The notes: generated by a model not told the origin, from the letters alone. Counted from the stretch's first letter, positions 25,995-35,581 are shown. The stretch: DNA of 64,000 nucleotides from Streptomyces sp. NBC_01306 (GCF_026340465.1 NZ_JAPEPC010000003.1:186001-250000), one strand, 5' to 3'. Program-made: numbers and translations.

Positions 25995-26019
25995 CTCGAT
26001 ACTTTCGTCCGGGTGGCCA

Positions 26020-26044
26020 CCTTACCTTGAAGTGGTTCCTTACC
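26020..26044. promoter_or_regulatory. Probable HxlR operator
   Basis: CCTTACC occurs at 26020-26026 and again at 26038-26044, 18 bases apart, with TTGAAGTGGTT between. It lies between the divergent HxlR gene (start 25994) and the reductase gene. Confidence 0.45.
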
Positions 26045-26112
26045 AAAAGAGAGCGACCAGGTCATCCTGGGGTTCGTGCCGCGGGAGGTCCGCGACAGGA
26101 AGGGGCGACCCC

Positions 26113-26970
26113 ATGTCAATCGTTGTCACCGGAGCTTCCGGTCAGCTGGGCAGGCTCACCGTCGAAACACTGCTGGCGCGCGGAGTGCCGGCTTCAGACA
26201 TCGTCGCGACCAGTAGGGATACCGCCAGGATCAAGGACCTCGCCGACCGCGGCGTCGTGGTACGCCGGGCCGACTTCGCGGAGCAGGACAGCCTCGCGGC
26301 GGCCTTCGAGGGCGCGGACAAGCTGCTGCTGATATCGACCACGACCGTGGACGAGCGGGTCGCCAACCACCGCCGCGCCATCGACGCAGCGGTGGCAGCA
26401 GGCGTGTCGCTGGTGGCGTACACGAGCATGTTGCACGCAAACACGGCCACCACGATCCTCGCCTCCACCCATCGCGCCACCGAGAAATACCTGCGGGAGC
26501 GCGCAGTCCCCAGCGTGCTGCTGCGCAACAGCTGGTACCTGGAGAACTACACCGCCCAACTCCCGCTGGTACTGCGCAACGGAGCCGTTGTCGGGTCGGC
26601 CGGCCAGGGCAGGATCAGCGCCGCGGCCCGCGCCGACTACGCCGACGCCGCCGCGGTCGTGCTGACCACCGAGGGCCATGCGGGCGAGGTGTACGAGCTG
26701 GGCGGCGACGAGGCGTTCACCCTGTCCGAGCTCGCCGCGGCGATCTCGGCCGCCACCGGGAAGCGGATCACGTACACCGACCTCCCGGCCGACGGACTCG
26801 CCCAGGTGCTGACCGGCGCCGGCCTGCCCGCCGAGCTGGCGCACGTCCTTGCCGACGCCGACCTCGGCATGAGTCGCGGCGAGCTGTTCACCGCTTCCGG
26901 TGACCTGCGGCGCCTGATCGGGCGGCCGACCACGCCGCCGGCCGACGCGATCGCCGACGCGCTGCGCTGA
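26113..26970 (+). CDS. NAD(P)H:quinone oxidoreductase 2-like (NmrA/atypical SDR)
   Basis: 285 residues. N-terminal dinucleotide motif SIVVTGASGQLGRLTVETLL, then LLLISTTTVDERVANHRRAI, VAYTSMLHANTATTILASTH and RNSWYLENYTAQLPLVL. This order matches the QOR2/YtfG branch of atypical SDRs, which bind NADPH and may reduce or sense quinones. ATG 26113 has AGGAAGGGG upstream. The longer frame from 25594 runs antisense through HxlR. Likely HxlR target and first gene of an operon with the secreted protein at 27045. Confidence 0.88.
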   Translation: MSIVVTGASGQLGRLTVETLLARGVPASDIVATSRDTARIKDLADRGVVVRRADFAEQDSLAAAFEGADKLLLISTTTVDERVANHRRAIDAAVAAGVSLVAYTSMLHANTATTILASTHRATEKYLRERAVPSVLLRNSWYLENYTAQLPLVLRNGAVVGSAGQGRISAAARADYADAAAVVLTTEGHAGEVYELGGDEAFTLSELAAAISAATGKRITYTDLPADGLAQVLTGAGLPAELAHVLADADLGMSRGELFTASGDLRRLIGRPTTPPADAIADALR

Positions 26971-27044
26971 CAGGCCGTCGACCACCGGCTCCGTCTCCCA
27001 CTCGCCCACGTCGCTCCCGGTCACCCGGGGAAAGGTCCTACACG

Positions 27045-28031
27045 ATGTCCATCCGCACCACCGCGCACCCCACTTGGCGGCGCATGCTCCTCGCCCTCAC
27101 CGCGACGTCCGCAACCCTGGCGGCCCTCACGCTTCCCGCCACCGCCGCGCCCGCCCACAACCGCGAGGGCAACGGCCACACGATCACGGTCAACGGCAGT
27201 CGGGCCTTCCCGGAGAGCGTCGCGGCCGACCGCCACTACGTCTACACCGCCAGCATCGCCGACGGCACCGTCTATCGCGGGCGCCCAGGAGCGAAGACGC
27301 TCGACCCCTTCCTGCCGGGCGGCCAGGACAGCCGTACTCAGGCCACCGGGATCAAGACCGCCGGCAACCGCCTGCTGGTCGCCGGTGCCTTCACCGGACG
27401 CTTCTTCGTCTACACGAACACCGGGAAACTCGTTTCCTCCTACACCGTCCCCGATACAGGCGGCTCGACCCTCGTCAACGATGAGACCGTCACCCCCGAC
27501 GGGGACGTCTACATCACCGACTCCTTCCGCGCCGTCGTCTACCGGATTCCGGCCGCCGAGGTGAACGCCCCTGCCACCGGCGCTCATCGGACCCTGGAAG
27601 TGGCCTACCGCCTGCCGGACTACGTGGACGGCCAGTCCAACGGCAACGGCATCGTCACCACCCCCGACGGCAAGTCGCTGATCATCGGCTACTGGTACAG
27701 CGGCGCGCTCTACCGGCTCACCCTCGCCACCGGCGAGGTCCGCAAGATCACCGCACCGGCCCTGGCCAGCGCCGACGGGATAGCACGGCTAGGGAACACC
27801 CTGTACGTCGCCCGGTCCGTGAACAACGAGGTCGACGCCGTGCGGCTGTCCGGCGACACCACCCGGGCCGCCGTCGTCTCCGCCCGCACCTACCCCGGGG
27901 CCGACACCACCACCGGCGTCGCCGTGAGCCAGGACCAGCTGCTGGTGTCCAACTCCCAGATGGACACCTTCCTTTACGGCGATCCGCTGACCAGCCCGGT
28001 CTTCACCCTCGAAAGCCTGCCGCTGCACTGA
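27045..28031 (+). CDS. Secreted SMP-30/gluconolactonase-like beta-propeller protein
   Basis: 328 residues. A signal peptide is clear: RRMLLALTATSATLAALTLP followed by ATAAPA cleavage. The mature part repeats blades of about 45 residues, e.g. FPESVAADRHYVYTASIADG, TVTPDGDVYITDSFRAVVY, and NGIVTTPDGKSLIIGYWYSG. This fits the SMP-30/strictosidine-synthase-like propellers that hydrolyse lactones or bind sugars and metals. The role outside the cell is unknown. It follows the reductase by 74 bases and is probably cotranscribed under HxlR control. Confidence 0.8.
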   Translation: MSIRTTAHPTWRRMLLALTATSATLAALTLPATAAPAHNREGNGHTITVNGSRAFPESVAADRHYVYTASIADGTVYRGRPGAKTLDPFLPGGQDSRTQATGIKTAGNRLLVAGAFTGRFFVYTNTGKLVSSYTVPDTGGSTLVNDETVTPDGDVYITDSFRAVVYRIPAAEVNAPATGAHRTLEVAYRLPDYVDGQSNGNGIVTTPDGKSLIIGYWYSGALYRLTLATGEVRKITAPALASADGIARLGNTLYVARSVNNEVDAVRLSGDTTRAAVVSARTYPGADTTTGVAVSQDQLLVSNSQMDTFLYGDPLTSPVFTLESLPLH

Positions 28032-28094
28032 CCCCGCACCGTCGGTTCGGTGCTGTGCTCGCGGCGTCCGGTGTACCGACGCATCGGGGCCCCT

Positions 28095-28335
28095 GCCGGG
28101 GTTCGGTCTTTTCGGCCTCGGCGTAGGCGAAGACATCCTCCAGGGTGCGCAGGCGCAAGTCGGGCCGGTCTGGGACGGCGAAGCCGCGTTCGGCGAGCAG
28201 GGGCCTGAGCGCGTTGATCACCCGGCTGGTGCTGGAGGACCCGACCCCGTAGGCCACGGCCAGGGCCTCCTGCGTCAGCCCGGTCCGCAAGTGGACCAGT
28301 GTGGCCACCAGCCGTTCAAGGAAGTGGGGCGGGCC
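28095..28335 (-). pseudogene. N-terminal fragment of an IS5-type (DDE_Tnp_4) transposase
   Basis: The frame reads FLERLVATLVHLRTGLTQEA, VAYGVGSSSTSRVINALRPL, ERGFAVPDRPDLRLRTLEDV and FAYAEAEK, the HTH-containing N-terminus of a common Streptomyces IS5 transposase. The DDE domain is absent. Upstream and downstream sense is lost. Confidence 0.65.
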
Positions 28336-28559
28336 GTCGGTGGGGCGGCGATCCGGACATCGAACGACGCCCGGATGGCCCGGGCCCTGCTGCAGCACCC
28401 CTTCCTCGCCGACTTCGCTGAGCGGCACGGCCTCGGCTTCGCTGACACCACCGGCGAACTCCTGCACGCCATGTACACCGCGACCGGGTTCGCCCCGCAG
28501 TCCAAGCCCGTCATCGCGGTTGTGCTGAAGTCCACAACCACAGCCTGAAGCGGTAGGAA

Positions 28560-28949
28560 ATGACGGGAAGTTCGATACCCGAGGAAGAACTCGCATGGCT
28601 GGACGCCACCGCTCAAGCCGACCTGGTCCGCCGCAAGGTGGTGTCGCCGACGGAACTCGTGGAGGCGGCGATCGGGCGGATCGGGCGGATTGAGCGGCTC
28701 GATCGCAGGCTCAACGCCGTGGTCACGCCGCTGTTCGAGAAGGCTCTCTCCGTGGCGGGTGCGGCCGGGCTGCAGGGCCTCGGCCTGCGGGAGTGCCCTG
28801 CCGGCCGGTGGCCAGGTCGGCGGGTACCTTGCCGCCGGGCGGCCGTAGCACGGCTTGGTGGTCGGTCGGTCAAAGTTCACTCCCGACCAGTGAGGTCCGA
28901 CGTGATCACACCAGGCGGCCGCCAGTCACTCGAGTGGCGGCCTGCTTGA
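28560..28949 (+). pseudogene. Duplicated 5-prime end of the amidase gene
   Basis: From about 28536 to 28775 this DNA is nearly identical to 42716-42945, including 24 bases before the ATG. Both start MTGSSIPEEELAWLDATAQA. This copy has a 9-base in-frame insertion (an extra GRI after AAIGRI) and diverges after FEKALSVAGAAGL, running into unrelated codons to a stop at 28949. It lacks the Ser-Ser-Lys amidase triad, so it is inactive. Confidence 0.8.
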
Positions 28950-29931
28950 GCCTGCTGAGCAACGGGACGACCTCGACGTGGGTCACGCCGGGGAGGCTGC
29001 CCAACTGCTCAGTGACATAGCTGAAGAGTTCGGTGCTGTCGCGGCAGGTCACTGCGGCCACGATGTTCGCGGCGCCCGTGACCGCGGCGACCCAACTGGT
29101 CTGTCGATAAGCGGAGAGCGTTTCGCAGATCGTGACGATGCGGTCCGGTGAGACATGAAGGAGCAGCGTGGCCGATGTGTGGTAGCCGAACGCTTCCAGC
29201 ATCACGTCCACGTCCACTGTGACCGCGCCACTGTCCAGTAGCGCCTGGAGACGGCCTCTGACGCGGGAGAGCGGCCAGTTGAGGGTGCGGGCCAGCGCTG
29301 ACGCGGTGGATCTGCCGTCCTTGCGCAGTTCCTCCAACAGCGGGCGGTCTTCGAGGAGGACCGGACTGTACGTCGCCTTCCGTCGGCGTGGATCGCAGCC
29401 CTGAAGAAGATCTCGTTTCGCGTCCTCGCTCAGCGGTTCCTCGAAGCCCGACCACTCGGCGGGGCCGCCGGAGTACGAGTGCAGCACCAGGTGGGTGGTG
29501 AACGAGAGCACTTCTGATGTGTGCGAGATCCGGGGCAGCACTCCCGTGCCTCCCTCCGTATCGGCGGGCAGGCTCGTGGTGCACATCAGCTCCGCGCCGC
29601 CGGAGTGCAGAGCGACCCAAGAGACGTCGTTGCGTGCGGCCAGCGCTTTGCCAAGGCGTGCGGCGGCAGTGGGGCGGCACTGCAACCGCAGCAGCCAGAG
29701 CGGATGTCTGGCGGAGGCGGCCGCCTCACTGACCAGGACGCGGAGCACACCTGCCTCACGCATGGTGCGGTAGCGGCGGGTCGCGGTCTGCTCCGATACC
29801 CCCACTACCTCGGCGATTCGTCTCATCGGGGCTCGCCCGTCGAGCATCAGGCATTGGAGGATTTGCTGATCTACAACATCCATCAGTGAAGTTTCGTTCT
29901 TCTGGGCAGATCGCATGGGAGTTATTGGCAA
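28906..29931 (-). CDS. Lrp/AsnC-family transcriptional regulator (two HTH modules)
   Basis: 341 residues. First AsnC HTH at about 18-60 (VDQQILQCLMLDGRAPMRRI, AEVVGVSEQTATRRY) with a RAM-like domain after it. A second HTH is at about 195-240 (LLEELRKDGRSTASALARTL), followed by another ligand-type domain (VSPDRIVTICETLSAYRQTS). Doubled Lrp proteins of this size are common in Streptomyces. The start may be ATG 29931 or the internal Met at 29883 (MDVVDQQ), which matches the family better. Divergent from a VOC / FMN-reductase / monooxygenase operon and its likely regulator. Confidence 0.87.
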   Translation of the reverse strand: MPITPMRSAQKNETSLMDVVDQQILQCLMLDGRAPMRRIAEVVGVSEQTATRRYRTMREAGVLRVLVSEAAASARHPLWLLRLQCRPTAAARLGKALAARNDVSWVALHSGGAELMCTTSLPADTEGGTGVLPRISHTSEVLSFTTHLVLHSYSGGPAEWSGFEEPLSEDAKRDLLQGCDPRRRKATYSPVLLEDRPLLEELRKDGRSTASALARTLNWPLSRVRGRLQALLDSGAVTVDVDVMLEAFGYHTSATLLLHVSPDRIVTICETLSAYRQTSWVAAVTGAANIVAAVTCRDSTELFSYVTEQLGSLPGVTHVEVVPLLSRLKQAATRVTGGRLV

Positions 29932-29983
29932 ATTCTAGTCGGCTTCCTGGAGCTTTCGCCGTTGCGTGGCGAACACTCGGTGC

Positions 29984-30448
29984 ATGAGCGTTTTGAACCA
30001 CCAGATCGTCTGGTCCCGCGATGCAGGGGCCTCCGCCCGTTTTCTGGCCGACATGATGGGCTTCGAGCCTCCGGTGAAGCTGGGCCACTTCGTGATGGTG
30101 CGGGTGAGCCCTGACGTCACCTTCGACTTTATGAGCACCGACCGCGACATCACGGCGCAGCACTACGCCTTCCTGGTCAGCGAGGCGGAGTTCGATGTGA
30201 TCTTCGCCCGGGTGCTGGAGCGGGGCCTGGAGTACTGGGCTGACCCCCGGCATCAGGACGCGGGCAACATCAACCGCCTCGACGACGGCCGCGGCGTCTA
30301 CTTCAACGACCCCAGCGGTCATGAGTTGGAGATGGTCACACGCCCCTACGGCAGTGGCGGGCTCGATGCCGAGCACGTCAACCCGCTGTTCATCGAGGAG
30401 ATCACGGTGAACGGGAAGTTGCCGGATATGTCATCACCGAGCCGTTGA
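29984..30448 (+). CDS. VOC family protein
   Basis: 154 residues: MSVLNHQIVWSRDAGASARF, MMGFEPPVKLGHFVMVRVSP, YAFLVSEAEFDVIFARV, GRGVYFNDPSGHELEMVTRP. The His in LNHQIVW, His in QHYAF and Glu in ELEMVT sit where the metal ligands of vicinal-oxygen-chelate enzymes fall, so a dioxygenase or isomerase is possible. ATG 29984 chosen; a Met six codons earlier lacks homology. First gene of the operon opposite Lrp, with its stop overlapping the next gene. Confidence 0.85.
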   Translation: MSVLNHQIVWSRDAGASARFLADMMGFEPPVKLGHFVMVRVSPDVTFDFMSTDRDITAQHYAFLVSEAEFDVIFARVLERGLEYWADPRHQDAGNINRLDDGRGVYFNDPSGHELEMVTRPYGSGGLDAEHVNPLFIEEITVNGKLPDMSSPSR

Positions 30449-30905
30449 CCGACCGTCCCCTCGTCCAGGTCCCGATCGCCAGCACCCGATCGAACCGTGT
30501 GGGCAAGCCCACCGCTCGGTGGGTCGTCGAACAGGCCGCCAGGAGCGGCGTCTTCGACATCGAGGTCATAGACCGCGCGGCGGCCTACTTCTTCGTGATG
30601 CCGGAGTACAACCACAGCTACAACGCCGCCCTGAAGAACGCACCCTGGACCACCTGTTCTGGGAAGGGCGCGGCAAGCCGGTGGTATTGGTCAGCTACGG
30701 TGGCGTGGCAGCCGGGGCCCGAACCGCCGTGGCACTCGAACCGGCGATGATCTCGCTCCAGCTGCACGTTGTCGGCTTCGTCCCGATCCCGCTCATCGAT
30801 CAACTTCTCCACCCGCGGGGGGACGCCCTACCGAATCGATCGAGCACGGCCTCACCAAAAGCCTTGGACGCTCTGGACCGGGCATTGCAGTCGAAGACGG
30901 CCTGA
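30445..30905 (+). pseudogene. NADPH-dependent FMN reductase, deleted and frameshifted
   Basis: The start (VQVPIASTRSNRVGKPTARW, VVEQAARSGVFDIEVID) is a flavodoxin-like FMN reductase. It then jumps to AAAYFFVMPEYNHSYNAALK, missing about 35 residues usually found between. Just after KNA near 30645 the frame shifts to LDHLFWEGRGKPVVLVSYGG and EPAMISLQLHVVGFVP, ending at 30905. The MPEYNHS flavin loop and SYGG motif are kept. Starts 4 bases inside the VOC gene, so coupled. Not functional as read. Confidence 0.75.
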
Positions 30906-30949
30906 CCCGAGCGCCGGATCACCCCGCCAGTATCTGAAAGAGAACCATC

Positions 30950-31321
30950 ATGCCGAAATTCCACGAGTTGGACGCCCACGTTGCCCTCGCTGACCAGCTC
31001 AACGAGGAGGGCGGACCTGTCATCCTCGTCAACGTCCTGTCCGTCGCCCCCGAAGATGTCGACCAGCTGCTGCTGGCCTGGTCCACCGACGCGGCCGCTC
31101 TGAAGAATCAACCGGGCTTCATCTTCACCCAGTTGTACCGCGGTATCGCAGGCAGCAGCACGTTCCTCAATCACGCCGTCTGGGAGTCGACGGACCACTA
31201 TCGTGCGGCCCGGCTCGACGACAGTGTGCGTGCACCCGCTCGCGAGCTCTACCCGGCCAGCCTCGTCGCCACCCCGCACCTGTTCCGAGCACAGGCCGTG
31301 CCGGGGATTTGTGTCGCCTGA
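30950..31321 (+). CDS. Antibiotic-biosynthesis-monooxygenase (ABM) domain protein
   Basis: 123 residues: VILVNVLSVAPEDVDQLLLA, WSTDAAALKNQPGFIFTQLY, TFLNHAVWESTDHYRAARL. This dimeric ferredoxin-like ABM fold occurs in cofactor-free quinone-forming monooxygenases and in heme or aromatic stress proteins. GAGAACC precedes the ATG. Third gene of the VOC / FMN-reductase operon. Confidence 0.85.
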   Translation: MPKFHELDAHVALADQLNEEGGPVILVNVLSVAPEDVDQLLLAWSTDAAALKNQPGFIFTQLYRGIAGSSTFLNHAVWESTDHYRAARLDDSVRAPARELYPASLVATPHLFRAQAVPGICVA

Positions 31322-31446
31322 CGCGTTGGCGTACGGCAGCGGGCAGTAACGCCGCATAAGCAGTCCACGGTGGGCACGTACCGCGAGCCGGGAGAAGTGG
31401 AAGTCGCGGTCTGCCGCTTGGAGACGTTACTCGCCCTGTCTGCTCC

Positions 31447-32130
31447 TCACGGGCCTGTTTGATGGCCGCGTGGCACCGGCACCTTGCGGGGCGAGGCGGC
31501 CGTTGAACTCATCGCCGCACTTGGGGAGTCGGGGACGGCCATGTTCTCCCAGCGCGGGGCGGTGTGGCTGGACGTCGCGCACCCTCGGCTCCTCGGTCCG
31601 AGTGAAGCCGGGCTGACGGCCCCCGCGCAGCGCGGCGCGGCGAGCGTCCCGTACCGGGCCGCGTACAGGGCCGCCGCCGCGAGGTTGTCCGCCCACTCCG
31701 CATCCGTCGCCGACCAGACCATGCCCATGACGTGTTCGGCAAGCGGCCGGCGTCCTGCCGCAACCACGTCTGGGTGTGATCTCTCGTCGGGTGCCATCTG
31801 TCTGGAGAACACCGTGATCCCACCGGGACACTCCGGCCCCTTGCCGGACCGTTGCCGCCGGGATCGCTGCGGCAACAGCATGATCGGACCACGGATTGGC
31901 TTCGTCGACGAGGCAGTTGTTGAGGGTGCCGAAGCAAATGGAGATGCGGGCCTGTTTCAGCAGGGTATGTTCGACGGTCGCGTCGCCGCCCTGGGCCGTG
32001 ACGGTGTCGTGAATCTTGTCGAAAGCGCGGCTCAATTGCTGGGCGCCGGGACCTGGCTCCGTACACGGCAGCGAGCAGCGTTTTGGCAGCAGTTCGGGAG
32101 GCGCGGCGGCGGCTGGCCTGCGTCGAATAT
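31447..32130 (-). pseudogene. Remnant of a helicase with helicase-associated domains
   Basis: One frame (about 32070-31850) reads AFDKIHDTVTAQGGDATVEH, LLKQARISICFGTLNN. Another (about 31810-31600) reads FSRQMAPDERSHPDVVAAGR, PLAEHVMGMVWSATDAEWAD, NLAAAALYAARYGTLAAPR. Both belong to the C-terminal part of large Streptomyces DEAD/DEAH helicases with repeated helicase-associated modules. Frames do not connect and no ATPase motor is present. Confidence 0.55.
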
Positions 32131-32892
32131 TCACGGCTTTGAGCCGCAGCTCGGGGCCGTAGGCGAGATCGGCCGGTACCGCTTCCGCAGGTGCAGGGAA
32201 AGAGCGCTGGCCACGGGGGTAGGTGGTCCGTAGTGGCGGAACCGTTGCCGGTGCCGGGCCCATGGCCCGAGTTGCTGCGCAAAGCCGTCGACATCGACAT
32301 CGCCGCAGTGCAGATGCCTCCCGCAACGGTGAACAACTGCTGACGCGAGTCGTGCACAGAGCCACCGTGTAGGCCCGCCACCGCAGGTGGGCCTCGGATG
32401 GGACCTGGGACATCGGGGCTCTCAGCTGTGGTTGCGGGGAATGGCGCAGGATGGTGTGCCGGCGGGCATACGGTGCCGGTTCACGGCCACCCACCGGTAG
32501 ACGATGTGAGCGGCTGGACTGACGAGGGGAAGCCGCAGGAAGAAGGCTGCGGCGAGGTCGCGAAGCGCCGGGGAGGAGAGCCCATGTAACGGGCCAGGGC
32601 CTGTGGACCGCCGCAGCGCACCTCATCGCTATGGAAGAGGAGGACTTCTCTGTCCAGGCGCTGCACGTGAGGGCGCGTCATTTGGTCGGCAGAGTCTGCC
32701 AGGCAGCGGCCCGCATACGAGGTTTGCTTCGCTCGCGTATCTGGTTGATGGCGGCCTGGCAGAAACCGCAGTCGCCGTCGAAAGCCAGAATCATGTGTTG
32801 AGAGGCTGCACTTCTGCTGTGATGCTGTCCATGTGTGGGGCTGACCTCTCGTCAACGAGGGACGATGCGAACGGGGTTGGCCGAAGGGTGTT
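32131..32892. other. Decayed stretch without a supported gene
   Basis: Open frames on both strands have no protein-like composition. It may contain more of the helicase remnant, too degraded to recognise. Confidence 0.45.
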
Positions 32893-33438
32893 TCAGTCTG
32901 TGGCCAGCCGACTTTGGAGTATGGCCTCCCGCTGGTGTGAACGCGGCACTGCGGTGGACTGAGTACCGCTCCACCAGTCAGTCATGACGCTGGGCGAGAC
33001 TTCACCACGGGTGAATTGTGCGAGCAGCCCGTGTGAGAGATCGGCTTCTCGCTGCGTGTACGCAGTCTCGGCGCCAGAGAAGACCGGCGTCTGGAACTCG
33101 GCCTGGTGCGTAGTGGTGCCCGACACGGTCATCTCCGTAGGACTGCCCGGCACCCACGCGTCCAGGGCGGCCACGGCCATTGTGACGGCACGTGTAGCCC
33201 ACCGCGTGACAGTCGAGCGGACGGGTACCTCGCTCACCCGAAGATCCGTCACAGCCGGCCACTCCCAGAACTACGGATCGGGCCCGACCACACGTAGACC
33301 TGCCGGCGAGAGGAGAACACCGGGGGCTGGAGCCACGGGGGGCATGCCCAGATACACATCCTGCGCTTCGACCCAGAAGAGGCCGATCATGCTGCCCCGC
33401 CGCTGAGGATCAAAGGAAGGCGCCGACGGTTCCAACAT
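32893..33438 (-). pseudogene. Conserved Streptomyces hypothetical protein with in-frame amber stop
   Basis: The protein would start MIGLFWVEAQDVYLGMPP (Met at 33390; an upstream Met at 33438) and run through LSPAGLRVVGPDP to a TAG at about 33295. It then continues in the same frame FWEWPAVTDLRVSEVPVRST, SGAETAYTQREADLSHGLLA, VSPSVMTDWW to 32893. The pattern resembles a family of about 170-residue uncharacterised Streptomyces proteins. A single substitution would restore it. Confidence 0.55.
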
Positions 33439-33739
33439 GCTGCTCCATCCACGAAGGAGGATCCGGCCGACCTGGCGTTACGTACCGATCCTGTCGAACC
33501 TAGAGCCGCCTCGAGCCGTAGCGCCGCATTCCAGACAGTCCAGGCTGCGGAGTTGAGGCCAAGACATCAGGTCGAGGACGCGGGGCGTGTGCGCAGTGGC
33601 TGTGTGCAGACGTCCCCCCACAGCCTGGGAGGCATACCTCAAGATCACAGGGCTTCTCCGGGGCCAGCGGGACGGATGGCTCCTGTTCCTCGGTTTTTCC
33701 GGCGAGGTCGGTGCCGGTGACGGCCCAGGCGATGGCAAC
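33439..33739. other. Region after the ALF-repeat gene, no clear gene
   Basis: Probably contains the degraded 3-prime end of the ALF-repeat protein; frames change repeatedly and none is convincing. Confidence 0.35.
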
Positions 33740-34742
33740 GAGGCGGGGGTCGTACTCGGGGGGCCTCGATGGTGCCGCCCTTGTTGACGCAGCGGATCAG
33801 GTTCCAGTCGATGCCGGCGACGTTGTTGTTGGGGACGCAGCGTGGCTCTTGTCGGCTGCGGCCTGCTTCTTGCGGGCTTCGTCGGCGGCCTTGTGAGCTG
33901 CCTCCTCTTCCTGCTTACGCAGGTCGTAGGTGCGCTTCCATGCGGCTTTGGCATCGGCGCCGGCCTGTTCAGCGGACTTGCCGGCGTCCAGGGCTTCCTG
34001 CTTGGCCTGGGCTGCGTTTTCGTTTGCCTGGGTGGCGGACTTTTGCGCGTAGTTGGCGGACCATGCGGCCTGTGCGGCAGATCCGGTGGCGGCTGCGGCG
34101 TCGCGGTCGGCGGCGTCGGCCGCGTCGCGGGCGGTGGCCGCGGACTTGGCGGCCATGCTGTCGGCCTGGGCGACCAGGCCGGTGACCTGGGCGACGTGGG
34201 TGGCGGCCAGCTGGTCCTTGCGGTCGGCCATGTACTGCCCGACCGCGATGAAGTCGTGCAGTTTGTTGACCGGCCCGGCCAGCGCGATCTTCGCCGCGTC
34301 CTTCACCTCGGGTCCACCGTCGCTGACCAGCTTGGATGCCTGGGCCTCTTCGTCGGTGCTGCGGGCGACGTACTGACCGTGCGCAAGGAAGGCAGCCAGG
34401 GCCTTGCCGCTGCCGTCGGCGAGCGCGGCCTTACCGCCCTCCTGCACGCTGATGCCGCTTGACGACCTTGGAGACAGCCACCTCCATGTCGGTGGCGCCG
34501 GATGTGTACTGGCCGGTCGTGTAGAAGTCGGTGACCGCCTTGGCATCCCCTTTCAGCGCCTTGGCCGCGGCCGTGCGCACGCTCTCGTACGGACTGGTGG
34601 TGCTCAGTTCCGAGACCGCGTCACGGGTCTCGTCCTGCACCGCCGTGTCCCAGCCGGAGCGCAGGAACGTGATCACGTCCTGGTCGGTGCCACCCAGAGC
34701 ATCTGCGGCGGCCTGGCTCACCCAGGGACCGCGGGTCTTCAT
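33740..34742 (-). pseudogene. ALF-repeat-containing protein, multiply frameshifted
   Basis: About 40-residue repeats typical of ALF proteins are clear: ADALGGTDQDVITFLRSGWD, KALKGDAKAVTDFYTTGQYT, and (next frame) LAAFLAHGQYVARSTDEEAQ. An Ala-rich coiled coil follows (AATGSAAQAAWSANYAQKSA, DLRKQEEEAAHKAADEARKK). A frame change is needed near 34457 and another near 33850, after which RCVPNNNVAGIDWNLIRCV appears. ALF repeats form long secreted or polymorphic-toxin-like proteins in Streptomyces; here both ends are lost. Confidence 0.65.
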
Positions 34743-34824
34743 CGGACCCTCAAGAAATCCCGCTCATGAACGTGTTACGCGCTCTTGGGGATCACGAGGC
34801 GTCATAAAAGCCACGGAGAGGAAT

Positions 34825-35487
34825 TCAGTAGCCCACGGTAAACCGCTCATTGACGTGCCGTGCGTGCTCGATCTCGTCGACGACCGCGACAGCGAAGTCA
34901 TCGGTAGAGATCCGACTCCTACCGTCCGCGCCCACGATGAGATCGTCCAGCGCGCTGCGGTACGTTCCGCTTCGGGAGCCGGGCCCGATCAGTGTGGGTG
35001 GACTGATTATCGTCCAGCGAACATCGTTGACGGTGCGGGCATAATCCAGTGCGTCGCCACTCGCGTGCATGATCTGGAGCACAGGCTCCGGCAGTCCAAC
35101 TGTGTCCCAGAGTCGTCTGCCGGCTGAGATGCGCAATGATCCGGCTCCGCCGACTGAGATCAGACGGGTGCCTGCCGGGCCGCCATCGAGTGCGCGCAGC
35201 CCGGCCACCAGCGATCTCACGGCCGGTTCGGCTGTGGCGAGATGCCCCGGGCCGTTGCCGTGACCACCACCGACGGCGCTGACCACGACATCCTGGCCCT
35301 TGGCGCCAGTACTGACCGACGTCGGCTGGAGGACGTCGCCGGTCACGACGCGCAGCCCGGGATGAGTGCGGGTCAGCTTCGCACGATCGCGGACGACGGC
35401 CACAACGTGATGACCACGATCGAGCGCCTCGCTCAAGATGCGACCGCCGATCATTCCAGTAGCGCCGAAGAGAGCGATCCTCGCCAA
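34825..35487 (-). CDS. NAD(P)H-binding atypical SDR (NmrA-like)
   Basis: 220 residues. The N-terminal motif ARIALFGATGMIGGRILSEA is the GxxGxxG Rossmann loop. DVVVSAVGGGHGNGPGHLAT, RLISVGGAGSLRISAG and WTIISPPTLIGPG follow the order of the NAD(P)-binding domain 10 family (YwnB/biliverdin-reductase-B-like). Substrate unknown. A stand-alone gene between the ALF remnant and an IS110 scrap, intact as read. Confidence 0.88.
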   Translation of the reverse strand: MARIALFGATGMIGGRILSEALDRGHHVVAVVRDRAKLTRTHPGLRVVTGDVLQPTSVSTGAKGQDVVVSAVGGGHGNGPGHLATAEPAVRSLVAGLRALDGGPAGTRLISVGGAGSLRISAGRRLWDTVGLPEPVLQIMHASGDALDYARTVNDVRWTIISPPTLIGPGSRSGTYRSALDDLIVGADGRSRISTDDFAVAVVDEIEHARHVNERFTVGY

Positions 35488-35581
35488 CGGTGTCTCCCAA
35501 GAAATTGCGTAACTGTGGAACCTGCGTTTGCCTCAGCGTAAATGGACCCAGTAGCACCCTCTTTCCCAGGTCCTGACCTCG

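Noticed and set aside
25594..26112. N-terminal extension of the NmrA-type reductase
   Set aside because: Antisense to the HxlR gene; the reductase starts at its Rossmann motif, ATG 26113.
31484..32233. 249-codon plus-strand frame
   Set aside because: Opposite the helicase-associated remnants, which have recognisable motifs on the minus strand.
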